Assembly: GCA_015179045.1 (NCBI GenBank)
Contig: WHUZ01000102.1
Location: forward strand, 124,001-188,000
Direction: 5' to 3'
DNA from: Kalaharituber pfeilii
Lineage: Eukaryota > Ascomycota > Pezizomycetes > Pezizales > Pezizaceae
DNA length: 64,000 nt
Both the position numbers and the translations under genes were made by a program. The notes under the pieces were generated by a model. It saw only the letters and a list, made by a program, of their open reading frames with translations. It made no database searches and had not been told where the DNA came from. Positions within the stretch are counted from its first letter, which is position 1. Each line of letters opens with the position of its first letter. Shown here in pieces: positions 55,829 through 64,000 of this stretch.

Positions 55829-57637
55829 CAAAGAAATAGACAGACGACTAAACCAGAAAGAATGGGTGGCGATCGTGGGGGATGACATCAAATCAGCCTT
55901 CAACTTTGTCAGACGGGACAGGGTCGTGGCACGCATCAAGGAGGTCAACACCAACCTGGCAGCATTCGTGGAGGCCTTCTTAATGCCAAACGATTTTAGC
56001 ATATCATGGGATGGTCAAAAGCGAGCTTCTGGAAAGATGACGGACGGCACCCCTCAGGGCACCCCCATGTCACCGGTACTATTCTCATAGGAGTGGCACC
56101 GGTAGCCAAACAAGTGGAAAAAGAAAATTTCACCCGGTCATACGTGGACGACTTCCACAGCGTCTTGTCGAACAAATCCCTACCAAAGCTAAGACAGGCC
56201 ATAAAGACCTACCGAGAGCTCTTAAAAGAGAAGGCGAGGGACGAGGGGTTCGAAATCGACCCCAACAAAGCAGAAACCCTAATCATAGGAGTCAAGAACA
56301 CCCCCTATAGACTGGTGGGACTGACCATCGATTGGGAACTGAAATACAACCAGCACCACAAGAAACTCGCGAAGGCAGCGTGGGGGGTCGCGACGAGAGT
56401 GACCCCCGCGAAGAAACGGCAGCTTTACACCAGCATTGCCCGCGTAATCGCCACATGGGGATGCTGGACCTGGAGAGACTACGCACGAGGGGCCTCGGAA
56501 AACGTTAAACTCAACGAACTGGAAAGATGGCAATACACCGTAGCCAGGGCAGTCGTGGGGGCTCCATGGGGCACCAGACGGGACCTGGTAGAAGGACTAG
56601 CAAACCTCGAGTCGATACAAACGTTCATAGACGGAGAATGCTCAAGAGTAGAGGCACGCACCCTGCGCTTCCAAGACGAACAACTCAGAAGGGAAGACGA
56701 AGGACACAAATACCTGAGGGGCACACTAAGCCACCGACATCCCCTACCCTTGGCAATGCTACCAACCCTCCCATCGGACACCGAGAAAGAAGAATGGGAG
56801 AAAGCGATAGCCGACGCCGAAGACGAAGGCTGGAAAGCCCACTACACTGACGGCAGCGGGATAGACGGCACCACCGGGGCAGGATCATACCATAACCAGA
56901 GACACACATCCAGATATCTAGGCACCCACTGCACGGTAAACGACGCTGAACTAATAGCCATGAGCGAGGCACTGGCGAACCAAGAGGGAGAACTACTGAT
57001 CATCTCAGACTCCAAGGTGGCCATAACCAAGCTCCAGAAGATAGCCAACGGGGACCCCACCCACGATGGCGCCGCACAGCTAGTTAGGGACAGATAGGAG
57101 TCGAGGGCCGGCAGGGGCGACTGGGACGTAGCAGTAATGTGGGTAAAAGCCCACAGGGGAGTCGACGGAAACACAAAAGCAGACAGGGCGGCGAAAATCG
57201 GGACATACCTACAGTATCAGGACGAGGTGGTCACCGAAACAGGGTTAAGACAAACGGCACGCGCCAACAGAGCCAGTGAAAGGAACAGACTGAACATGAC
57301 ATACAGACCACTACAACGCCTCGTAGCAGGGTCGCGACTCTAGCCGGGATCCTTGGTGGAAAGGGCCTACGCTACTGGGCAACACAAAATCGGCACCGCA
57401 GACAGTTTGGAATGCCGCTGGTGCGGCGAGGACAACGAAACCACCCGACACATATTAACACAGTGCAGGCTCTGGAAACGGAAATGCCCAAAAGGCGAAG
57501 ACGACCTCTACCGACCCCCAAAGCAGGATGACAGCAACGTAGACACACTGACGGACATATTGGACTGGGCGGGACGATACATTTTCCTTATCTTATTTTG
57601 GTTTCCCCCTTCCTTTAAGGCAGGCACAGACTCGTAG
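55829..57637 (+). pseudogene. LINE ORF2 (RT, RNase H, zinc knuckle), broken
   Basis: Tad-like ORF2 in pieces. RT motifs are AIVGDDIKSAFNFVRRD (about 55869), DGTPQGTPMSPVLF (56045) and, after a one-base frameshift at about 56085, RSYVDDFHSVLS (56136) with the YVDD catalytic box. RNase H is nearly complete, with all four acidic positions visible: YTDGSG, AELIAMSEAL, ISDSKVA and, after an in-frame stop at 57095-57097, MWVKAHRGVDGNTKADRAA. A second stop follows at 57341-57343. The end has DSLECRWCGEDNETTRHILT. The two stops and one frameshift make it non-functional, but the decay is mild. Confidence 0.88.
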
Positions 57638-58904
57638 TGAGCGGCACGAGCCGAGCTGGAGGGTGACCTCGAGCCAGCTCGTGAGTAAGTGAGCTCGCCA
57701 AATAGCAGGTGGGCACGAGCCAGCGAGCCTTGATTACATGATATTAATAACTAATCTAAACTATTCTACAGCTTCACCCTCATCACGGCTATCTGCTAAA
57801 TTCAGTAGCACGTGATAGCCCTCATAGTCTCACCTTCCATTCTGTTTCGGCGTGTGTTGAGAACTTCGCCTGCCTGTAGTAGATTGTCAGCTTAGCTAGA
57901 GATAGTATTTTGTTGAAATACTTACCTGCGAGAATATCTGTTCGGAGGGAACAGAGGAGGCAGGTATTGCTAAATACTCTCATGCCATGCGGCCTAGATT
58001 TGGCGACATCCCGGCTCGAACTTTGGGGTGGAGGAGCTCTAGAAATGATGCCTTTTCTGCTAGTTTGATGGGTGAATTTGTTGAGATAAGAAAGCGGCAA
58101 AAGAGTTCACGACTGTGTTTCGGAAAAGCCCTCTGGTTTAGCTCGCCTTGTTGGAACCATCATGTCCAATAGTATTCGTCGCTTCAATTCTGTGGCGTTA
58201 CTAGTTGACGCCACAAGTACTGAAAGGTGAGCCTCAGATTGTAGAAAGCGGAACTTACCAAGTCTTGGAACAATGCATACATAAAATTTCGTGCTTATTA
58301 TCTAATATTCTTTTGCCGCAACATCATACATCTTTCATACAGGTAACTATGATGATAAGAGTTCAAAACAGTATGCTGATTTTTAACTGAAGAATATCGG
58401 CCAGCTAGGCTGGCAAGAAAGGCATCACGAATTGATGTAGAATTTGTTGTCATATTGATAAATTGCTAATGTAGGATAAGGAACAAGAACCTTAAAGTGT
58501 AGTGTGAGGATTAAGGGTCTCGAAGCGTAGTATGAGTCTCAAAGTCTTGATATTGGGTAGGAGTAAAGAGAACAAGAGGATAGAGAAAATAGAGAGGCCT
58601 ATATATACACTCTTAAAATGTGCAACTTACCTTCTAGAGACCTTGGGAGATATTAAATGTAAAAGACTTGATATAGGTCTATGTAATTGAACCACTTCTG
58701 ATATTTATAGAAGTTGTTGGCAGGTTGGAATGAGCTCCGAGTCTCTAATTTATTACCATATTAGGTATTTACAGTTTATGAAACCCTGCGCTGGCTGAGT
58801 AGTTTAGCGAGCTGTCAAGAGAAACACTAGCGTGATCTTGGCTGTCTTAAGCTCGAGCTATGATAGCTCGCATGGGCTCGGGCTCCAGCTGGCTCCGCTC
58901 ACTA
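57635..58904. mobile_element. hAT-like element inside the LINE
   Basis: The ends tagtgagcggcacgagccg and ccagctggctccgctcacta are imperfect inverted copies, as are flanking clusters of agctcg-type motifs. The surrounding LINE has a related sequence on both sides (cacagactc / cacagagactc), an imperfect duplication of about 8-10 bp. The 1.27-kb body carries a degenerate hAT transposase end. Confidence 0.6.
57802..58020 (-). pseudogene. hAT transposase C-terminus remnant
   Basis: On the minus strand the sequence reads RMA-stop-EYLAIPASSVPSEQIFSQ, then, after a GT-AG intron of 52 bp (57874-57925), AGEVLNTRRNRM and on to a stop at 57802-57804. The motif IPASSVPSEQIFSQAG followed by RRNRM is the conserved hAT C-terminal dimerisation region (usual form: S.P.SS..SER.FS.AG). 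The in-frame stop shows it is dead. The rest of the transposase is not recognisable in this short element. Confidence 0.65.
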
Positions 58905-59029
58905 ACACAGAGACTCCATGAGGCAGCGTCGAGCAATTTCCCTATCTCCTATTTCCTTACATGTCGTTTCATTCCTATAACTAAAACATCGCCATAGCCC
59001 ATAGGGCGGCACGCGATTAATGACATATA

Positions 59030-59060
<31 letters not shown>

Positions 59061-59809
59061 CCCACACCAGACATGTTTGCTGATATATCGCTATTCTTAG
59101 AAAACCATGCCAAGGCGGTATTGTTACTACTTTAATGACATGATGGGTATTTCGAAGGTTTTTACTTTTGCTGCAGGTGGTTCGTGAAAGAGAATTGTGA
59201 CAAATTAGTCATGCAACCTTGGCAGCTGAGCACGGACTCCTCAACAGCTATTGTAGCACACTTTATATTGACTTACTAGCAAAGGAAATAACCAAATCAG
59301 AAATATTCGAGACTATATAATGGAGCATAAGCGAATCTTGAACTCATAGAAATCTGTAGCAAACTGCCTTCGATCCAGACTAGCCCTCAGTAATTAGAAC
59401 TGCCAAGATGTCAACAACTGCTAACAAGCAGTGAGCATTAAGTAATTTGTGAAGCATCAGATATATAAGAAAGATTAGAGCCGAAACTTCTAAAAAAGAG
59501 ATCTTCAATGAGCTCCATAGAATTTTGTGAATGAAGAGGTATATCATTGTCTTAATAGGTAGTATAAAATTCTTATAAACATTTAGGCTTTACTATTTGT
59601 CGCAGGCAAAGATATAAGCCACTTTTCATTATAGCAGGAACAATTTGCATGTAGAAATAACTTCCACCAATTTTTTTTCATTTCGTTATTTGGTGGCATT
59701 TGTTATAGCAAGGGCAGAATGAGTGGAGAGGGAAATCCAGAAGAGCAGTGAGTTCATAATAGCAAGGTTTTCGGTATAGCGAGATTCGTTAAAGCAAGGT
59801 CTCACTGTA

Positions 59810-60321
59810 TCTCTTGGGCGGGTGAAACTTCGCTAAATTCGATGCACTAGTTTCACTGTGTGGCGTCCAGCCAAGAGGGTCTGTATACTATCAAATTCCT
59901 GACCTCAAGTAATGGCCAGTGCATATATCTCAGGCACGGAAACAGCGCACATCTATTCAATGTCCTTGTATCTACTAGAACATTCTCGAAGTTATTTATT
60001 ACAGTACTTGAAAAGAAGGTCAATGCACTATCATGAATTTATGCAGCCGCTGGTAGAGTAGACATAGCTAAAGCATACTCGAGCAGCGAGCTATAAAGTA
60101 CTACCATAGAATAACAATAGCATAACTATTAGATGATGTAGTTAGTCCTAGCAGTCAATATAATATGGACTTATACAGTCTCATCAGTCTCGTAGTAGGC
60201 GAGTACAATCGCACAAGTAAATATGTACGTTACAAATTTGATATGATTGATTGGCATGACAAGGACCAAAAGTAGTGAAACTAGTGCATCGAATTGAGCG
60301 AAGTTTTACCCGCCCAAGAGA
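59810..60321. mobile_element. 512-bp MITE with about 50-bp terminal inverted repeats
   Basis: The left end tctcttgggcgggtgaaact continues for about 50 bp and is repeated inverted at the right end (about 47 of 50 positions match by eye). TA flanks both sides (59808-59809, 60322-60323). The left TA is also the right flank of the pogo-like element 55306-59807. No coding capacity. Confidence 0.8.
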
Positions 60322-60351
60322 TACAATTAGCCTTGTGTAACGGATGTGGTA

Positions 60352-60939
60352 CTGTTACCAGCATTTAGTGATGCAGGTGGGGGCGGTGTTGGCAGACCGT
60401 GCGAGAGGTCTATATTCAGGTGTGTAAGATGCAATATGAACAACTTGAATGCATTTGACTCACTGAACATGAGAATAATATCAACATTGTGTTAGTATTG
60501 TGTATGTCCACCATTGGCTATGATTACAGCTTGCACTCGGTGAGGCATAGAATCTGTCGACTCTAATATCTCTTCACCAGTAATAACATCCCACTGTTCC
60601 AGTGTTCTGGAAACAAGTTGTTCTCCACGAGGTCTAGGAGATCGCTTGTTCAGTCTTTTCTTCATTATTCCTCTAGGATTGAGATCTGGAGATAAGGTGC
60701 CCATATCAAAGACTGCATATTGTACCAATTCCAAAACCATTGTGTTTGCTTCGCTGTATGAGCAGAAGCACCATCCTCCATGACATACAGCCAGCAATTC
60801 GCATATGCACTTTCTACTTGGTAGAAAGGATTTAATTGGAATTGTACAGTTCTACGACTCGATATTGCATCTCACCACACCTGAACACAGACCTGTCGCA
60901 CGGTCTGCCAACATCGCATCACTAAATTCTGGTAACGAG
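60352..60939. mobile_element. Tc1/mariner-like element, internally deleted
   Basis: TA at 60350-60351 and 60940-60941. Terminal inverted repeats of about 80 bp start ctgttaccagcatttagtga on the left and mirror on the right, with a small insertion in the left arm. The interior is the end of a Tc1-like transposase on the minus strand. Confidence 0.75.
60492..60800 (-). pseudogene. Tc1-like DDE transposase C-terminal remnant
   Basis: The minus-strand translation contains MEDGASAHTAKQTQWF (second catalytic Asp) in one frame and SPDLNPRGIMKKRLNKRSP followed by LEQWDVITGEEILESTDSMP and HRVQAVIIANGGHTQY in another. The segment that normally reads PDLNPIENxW is cut, removing the third catalytic residue. 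Together with the frameshift this is clearly inactive. Confidence 0.8.
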
Positions 60940-62086
60940 TAAACGCAGAGAGTTACCGTCTGCCAGGCCAAAAAGACACTTGACTAGCAATACTCGCTAG
61001 TCCTCTGCGTAGCTCATATAGCACATTTCGCGACTGCGACGCCGGCGCCCGGCTGTCGCATATCGCCTACGTCGCATATGCGCATACTGCGCGCGCGCAT
61101 CCACCGACCGCCCGTCCTACAATTGTGGTGAATCCGTAAGACCTTGGAGTCACAAGGCATGCGTCCAAGAGGATGCCCTGTCAGCAAACACAATAAATCA
61201 GCCAAAAGTACTCTTTTTTCAATTCTGGGAAAGGATTTACATTCTCTGATGCCCATTTATGCAGTCTTTGTTTTTGTAATTTTGCAGCTATCTTTTTTGA
61301 TTTTTTAAGTGGGTTTTTGAGCAATACTGCAATCAGAGGTACAGGCAGGGTCCATTCAGATATACCTCTCGCTTTTCAAGATATCTGAAATCGGTTGTTT
61401 TATTGGAAGATCAAAGCCCCTGCTGTAATGTGGAAAATAACAGCCTTCAAATACCTGGTACTGAAAGAATAGTAATTATCAGTGAAACGATAGGACAAAG
61501 CCCCTTTCAAGTTGGTAGACCAGGGATTTTCTCAGGGACCTGTTTGATCTGAAAACGGGGACAGGGCTTCGATATCCCCATTTTCTAGTACCACATTCCT
61601 TGATCTGTATGTTACAGGGATTTATTAGGTCGTTTCAAAAGTGTTCGGGCCCCATGACTAATGCACAATATGTGCTATACAGTTTTTGGTATGGTGCCGG
61701 AACTTAAGAACCGCCATTGTTACACAGAATGTACTGCAATACTTAGGCGCAGAAAGCGCTATGCATATGGGTTCAGAAACTGCATGTTGATCGGAGGTTG
61801 AGTAAGCACTCCTCAGGCAATTTAATTAAGGGGTATCGGGTACCAGTAGATTGGAATTACTTACTTTAGACTGATCGCATCTATCCGGTCAACCATAGAG
61901 CCATAAGACTGGCGCCCCTCTCGTCGGTCAAAATTGAGAAAGCTACTCTACAGTCAGGGTTTAGTTGGGCAGCGCTACTGGGTATCTACTGCTGGTCAAG
62001 GTGTAGTGCAATCAAGACGCGTATGTACGGTAGTTGAAGATTGTGTTGTACTTGAGTGCAAGCATCAATACGGTGATTCTTGGCCT
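60940..62086. other. No supported gene; CpG-rich short stretch and degenerate repeats
   Basis: Around 61020-61110 the sequence is rich in gcgcgc/cgcat motifs, in contrast to the AT-rich surroundings. Minus-strand frame 61014-61256 has no recognisable content. I see nothing I can name. Confidence 0.4.
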
Positions 62087-62095
62087 ATTGGCCTG

Positions 62096-62097
<2 letters not shown>

Positions 62098-62135
<38 letters not shown>

Positions 62136-62180
62136 CATATCATTTCTCGCTTGCCGCCCTATGATATGGGCTATGGCGAG
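62098..62180 (-). mobile_element. Solo LINE tail B (minimal retroposon)
   Basis: On the minus strand the body starts ctcgccatagcccatatcat and is about 45 nt long, followed by about 37 A. An 11-bp duplication attggcctgca lies at 62087-62097 and 62181-62191. The inner loop of its hairpin is about 5 nt longer than in other copies. Confidence 0.88.
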
Positions 62181-62439
62181 ATTGGCCTGCAGTGTTCTAG
62201 TGCTTATCGTTAGGACAGGTTATCGGACCCTGGAAATTTATCGATCGCGGTAATATAAGGTATTGAGATGAATCTGTTAGCATAATGGAAACAGGAATCA
62301 CGGTCACTCGTCATTCGGAACCTCTCCGGACAGGCAGAGTCTGCCTGCCGCTCCTGGACCTCATTAGACGATAAAATTTACGCTGTGACACAGCGAGACA
62401 GGTACCAACATTGTAGGAAAGGTAGATCGATTGTTGGTA

Positions 62440-62659
62440 CTTGTTACCAGCATTTAGGGATGTGGAGGCTAGTCATAGCCCATGCAAGAGGTCAGTGACC
62501 TCGTGTGACAGCAGAGTATCCTCTCTCTTGAGAGGACAGTTTGGTAGGGAAAACAGGAGCGTTTCTCTTGGGGCCTGGGCCTACAGCAATGTAGTAGCAG
62601 ATGACCACAACTCTTCAACCAAGTCATGCTATATTACAGCACTACATGCTGATAACGAG
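62440..62659. mobile_element. Short MITE related to the Tc1-like element
   Basis: TA at 62438-62439 and 62660-62661. The left end cttgttaccagcatttaggg and the right end ctacatgctgataacgag are imperfect inverted copies and resemble the ends of the Tc1-like element 60352-60939. The body is 220 bp and non-coding. Confidence 0.65.
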
Positions 62660-62933
62660 TAGTATTACTTACCAATACGAGCTTCCATGTCTTCTTTTTT
62701 TTTTTAAAAAAAAAAAAAAAAAAATCATTTATCGCATGCCGCCCGTAGGGCTATGGCGATTTAGGTACAAATAAAATAAAGGAGAAGAATAACAGAGAGT
62801 TACATGTAGGGTCCGCGACGCTCAAAGATGGTGCGGGTGAGTGAAATAGTCAGTACGGCCTATTTCCTCCTTCTGTCTGGCTCGTACTGACTGATTCACA
62901 ACCACTTCCCTCCTAGCCTCACTCTGTCTAATT

Positions 62934-63376
62934 ACATCAGCACAAGACACGGAATCGTCATACACGGCATAGCCCTGAGGAAGGACCTGGGGAATGTTAG
63001 ACGATGGTTGGAGGCCTCCAACAAAGACGTAGGAAAGATCCGAGGGATGAGATGGCTGCGGAGGAAGACACTCTTAGAGGAGGAAGGCAAGAAGACTAGC
63101 TCTGTGGTGGCATATTTGGAGACACAGAAGGAAGTCGGGAAAGTAAAGCTCGGAGGAAAGTGGTTGCGGACGAGCGTGTACGAGCCGGACAGAGGAAGGA
63201 ATTAGACAGGTCCCGGCACACGACTCTTAGTTTGGACGTCTCACCCGCATCATGCATGAATACCGCCGGCACTACATGTAGTTATCTGGCATTTTTCCTT
63301 TTCGTTAATTCTAATAAAACCCTCGCCATAGCCCTTAGGGCGGCATGCGAGTACTGATATAAAAAAAATCAAAAAA
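62934..63376 (+). mobile_element. ORF1-to-tail-B LINE derivative lacking ORF2 (nested copy)
   Basis: A 15-bp duplication tcactctgtctaatt at 62919-62933 and 63377-63391. It holds an ORF1 fragment, a short 3' region sharing ctcacccgca and ctacatgta with the outer copy, then tail B (63322-63360) and a short A-rich end. It is inserted in the opposite orientation into its own relative. Confidence 0.85.
62937..63205 (+). pseudogene. LINE ORF1 (gag-like) C-terminal fragment
   Basis: Open for 89 codons with no ATG at its 5' end, so 5'-truncated. It reads ISTRHGIVIHGIALRKDLGN, then MRWLRRKTLLEEEGKKTSSV and KLGGKWLRTSVYEPDRGRN before the stop. The HGIVIHGI start and the 'GGxWLR...YExDR' end resemble the ORF1 protein of Tad-type fungal LINEs. 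The minus-strand copy around it encodes the same segment with a stop, which confirms that this frame is the coding one. Confidence 0.7.
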
Positions 63377-63491
63377 TCACTCTGTCTAATTCGGTCGCTC
63401 CCTCCAAATACACCTTGTTTTCTTTCCTTCTTCCAGCAGCATAGTCTTCCGCCTCAGCCATCTGATCCCAACGGTCTTGAGCTTCCATGTC

Positions 63492-64000
63492 GCAAGAAGC
63501 TTACGGTAGACCTTTGTTTGAGTTGCAGACACCAATTTCACTCACTTTAATTTATCCTAGATGGCTATTAACTACATCAACCGAACCTATAACGTTAATG
63601 TCTAAAACTGCCGGATCAGGATCATTGCAAATGGCTGGATTGTCCCATGGCTAAAGGGCGCTCGGCACTGCAGCCAAAGTATCATAGGCGTGAGGCGTAG
63701 TACAACACTGACGGACTACGAAGGTGTTTATTAACTTGAGTATTGCAACACATATTTGCAGGTATGGCCGGCCCCTGTTGACAGTGTGAGATATAGCAGG
63801 CTGCACCCTGCCGGCGTGTGATGTGGCAATATGAGCTCTATTCAACATCCGTGAGAGGTCTCCTTGGATGGCGCGAGACAGGTCTCCCTTGAGAGCGCAG
63901 GATATGGCAAGATGAACTGAATTTGGTAGATATAGTAGGTCCGACATGACGGCCCGAGAGGAGGTAGAATACAATCAATTCGACAATTGGACGTGGCAGT
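63492..64000. other. End of window, nothing recognised
   Basis: Minus-strand frame 63651-63974 is open but has no recognisable domain. The sequence around 63800-63910 has loose repeats of gagaggtctcc/gacaggtctcc type. No gene supported. Confidence 0.35.

Larger units (their letters stand above)
55814..59059 (+). mobile_element. LINE family B copy with a hAT-like insertion
   Basis: Flanked by a perfect 13-bp duplication gcccacaccagac (55801-55813 and 59060-59072). It begins inside the RT domain and ends in tail B (58989-59028) and a T-run followed by an A-run. A hAT-like element occupies about 57635-58904. Without it this LINE copy is about 2 kb and 5'-truncated. Confidence 0.88.
55306..59807. 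mobile_element. Pogo/Fot-like TIR element interrupted by a LINE
   Basis: TA at 55304-55305 and 59808-59809. The left end cagtcagaccttgttataac and the right end gttaaagcaaggtctcactg are inverted copies with subterminal repeats. Without the LINE the element is about 1.24 kb. Sequences about 55397-55500 and 59078-59173 form a second pair of inverted arms (roughly 85% alike by eye), so the inside is rearranged. Its right part is homologous to the element at 28565-29256. No intact transposase is present. Confidence 0.78.
62692..63478 (-). mobile_element. ORF1-to-tail-B LINE derivative lacking ORF2 (outer copy)
   Basis: A 13-bp duplication gagcttccatgtc at 62679-62691 and 63479-63491. On the minus strand it starts in ORF1 (GIRWLRRKTMLLEEGKKTR), continues after the nested insert (LGGKWL, stop, then YEPDRRRK) and passes through about 150 bp of 3' sequence into tail B and a T-then-A run. 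No RT or RNase H sequence lies between ORF1 and the tail. Without the nested copy it is about 329 bp. Confidence 0.8.

Noticed and set aside
1..64000. CRISPR arrays, operons, riboswitches, rRNA
   Set aside because: No regular spacer-repeat arrays or rRNA sequence were seen, and introns and gene families show the DNA is fungal nuclear.

Overview
This window looks like nuclear DNA of a filamentous ascomycete (Pezizomycotina). The evidence is short spliceosomal introns (about 50-160 bp, GTANGT...CTAAC...CAG), families largely confined to these fungi (Zn2Cys6 regulator, fungal rhodopsin-domain membrane protein, secreted CE1 esterase with a CBM1, NUR1, ILM1), and mobile DNA typical of fungi (Tad-like LINEs, pogo/Fot-like, Tc1-like and hAT-like elements). 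I cannot name the species.

The left part (about 1-27 kb) carries most of the ordinary genes. They are a prenylation-box protein (1012-2397), a PLP-homeostasis protein on the minus strand (4364-5488), a compact plus-strand run of COX23, ILM1 and NUR1 (6899-10554), a small unknown ORF (16643-17107), a Cys-rich single-pass membrane protein (19102-20143) and a large polyQ Zn2Cys6 transcription factor (23199-27064). Gene models were built by joining exons across GT-AG introns; each total is a multiple of three. The first three genes of the plus-strand run serve mitochondria, ER and nuclear rim and look like conserved housekeeping genes. The transcription factor carries an apparent one-base frameshift (or a weak intron) near its C-terminus.

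The middle (27-48 kb) is gene-poor and AT-rich. It holds a seven-TM fungal rhodopsin-domain gene (32901-34788, six exons), a CE1 acetyl xylan/feruloyl-type esterase with CBM1 broken by a one-base frameshift (41428-42619), a 573-aa unknown protein with a fresh 222-bp internal duplication (45932-47653), and several pogo-like TIR elements.

The right part (43-64 kb) is a nested transposon graveyard whose order of events can be read from target-site duplications (TSDs). Two LINE lineages can be told apart by their 3' ends, called tail A and tail B here. Both tails fold into an outer stem of 5-6 bp enclosing a small hairpin, followed by poly(A). Eight insertions consist of almost nothing but this tail (37-61 nt plus poly(A)), each with its own 9-15 bp TSD. 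Six of the eight start within 1 nt of the base of the outer stem. In tail B the outer stem shows compensatory base changes between copies. I regard these minimal stem-loop retroposons as the most interesting feature of the window. Related non-autonomous units join an ORF1 fragment directly to tail B without ORF2, and one of them sits inside another in the opposite orientation. LINE copies that are still near-identical and GC-rich suggest that repeat-induced point mutation is weak here.
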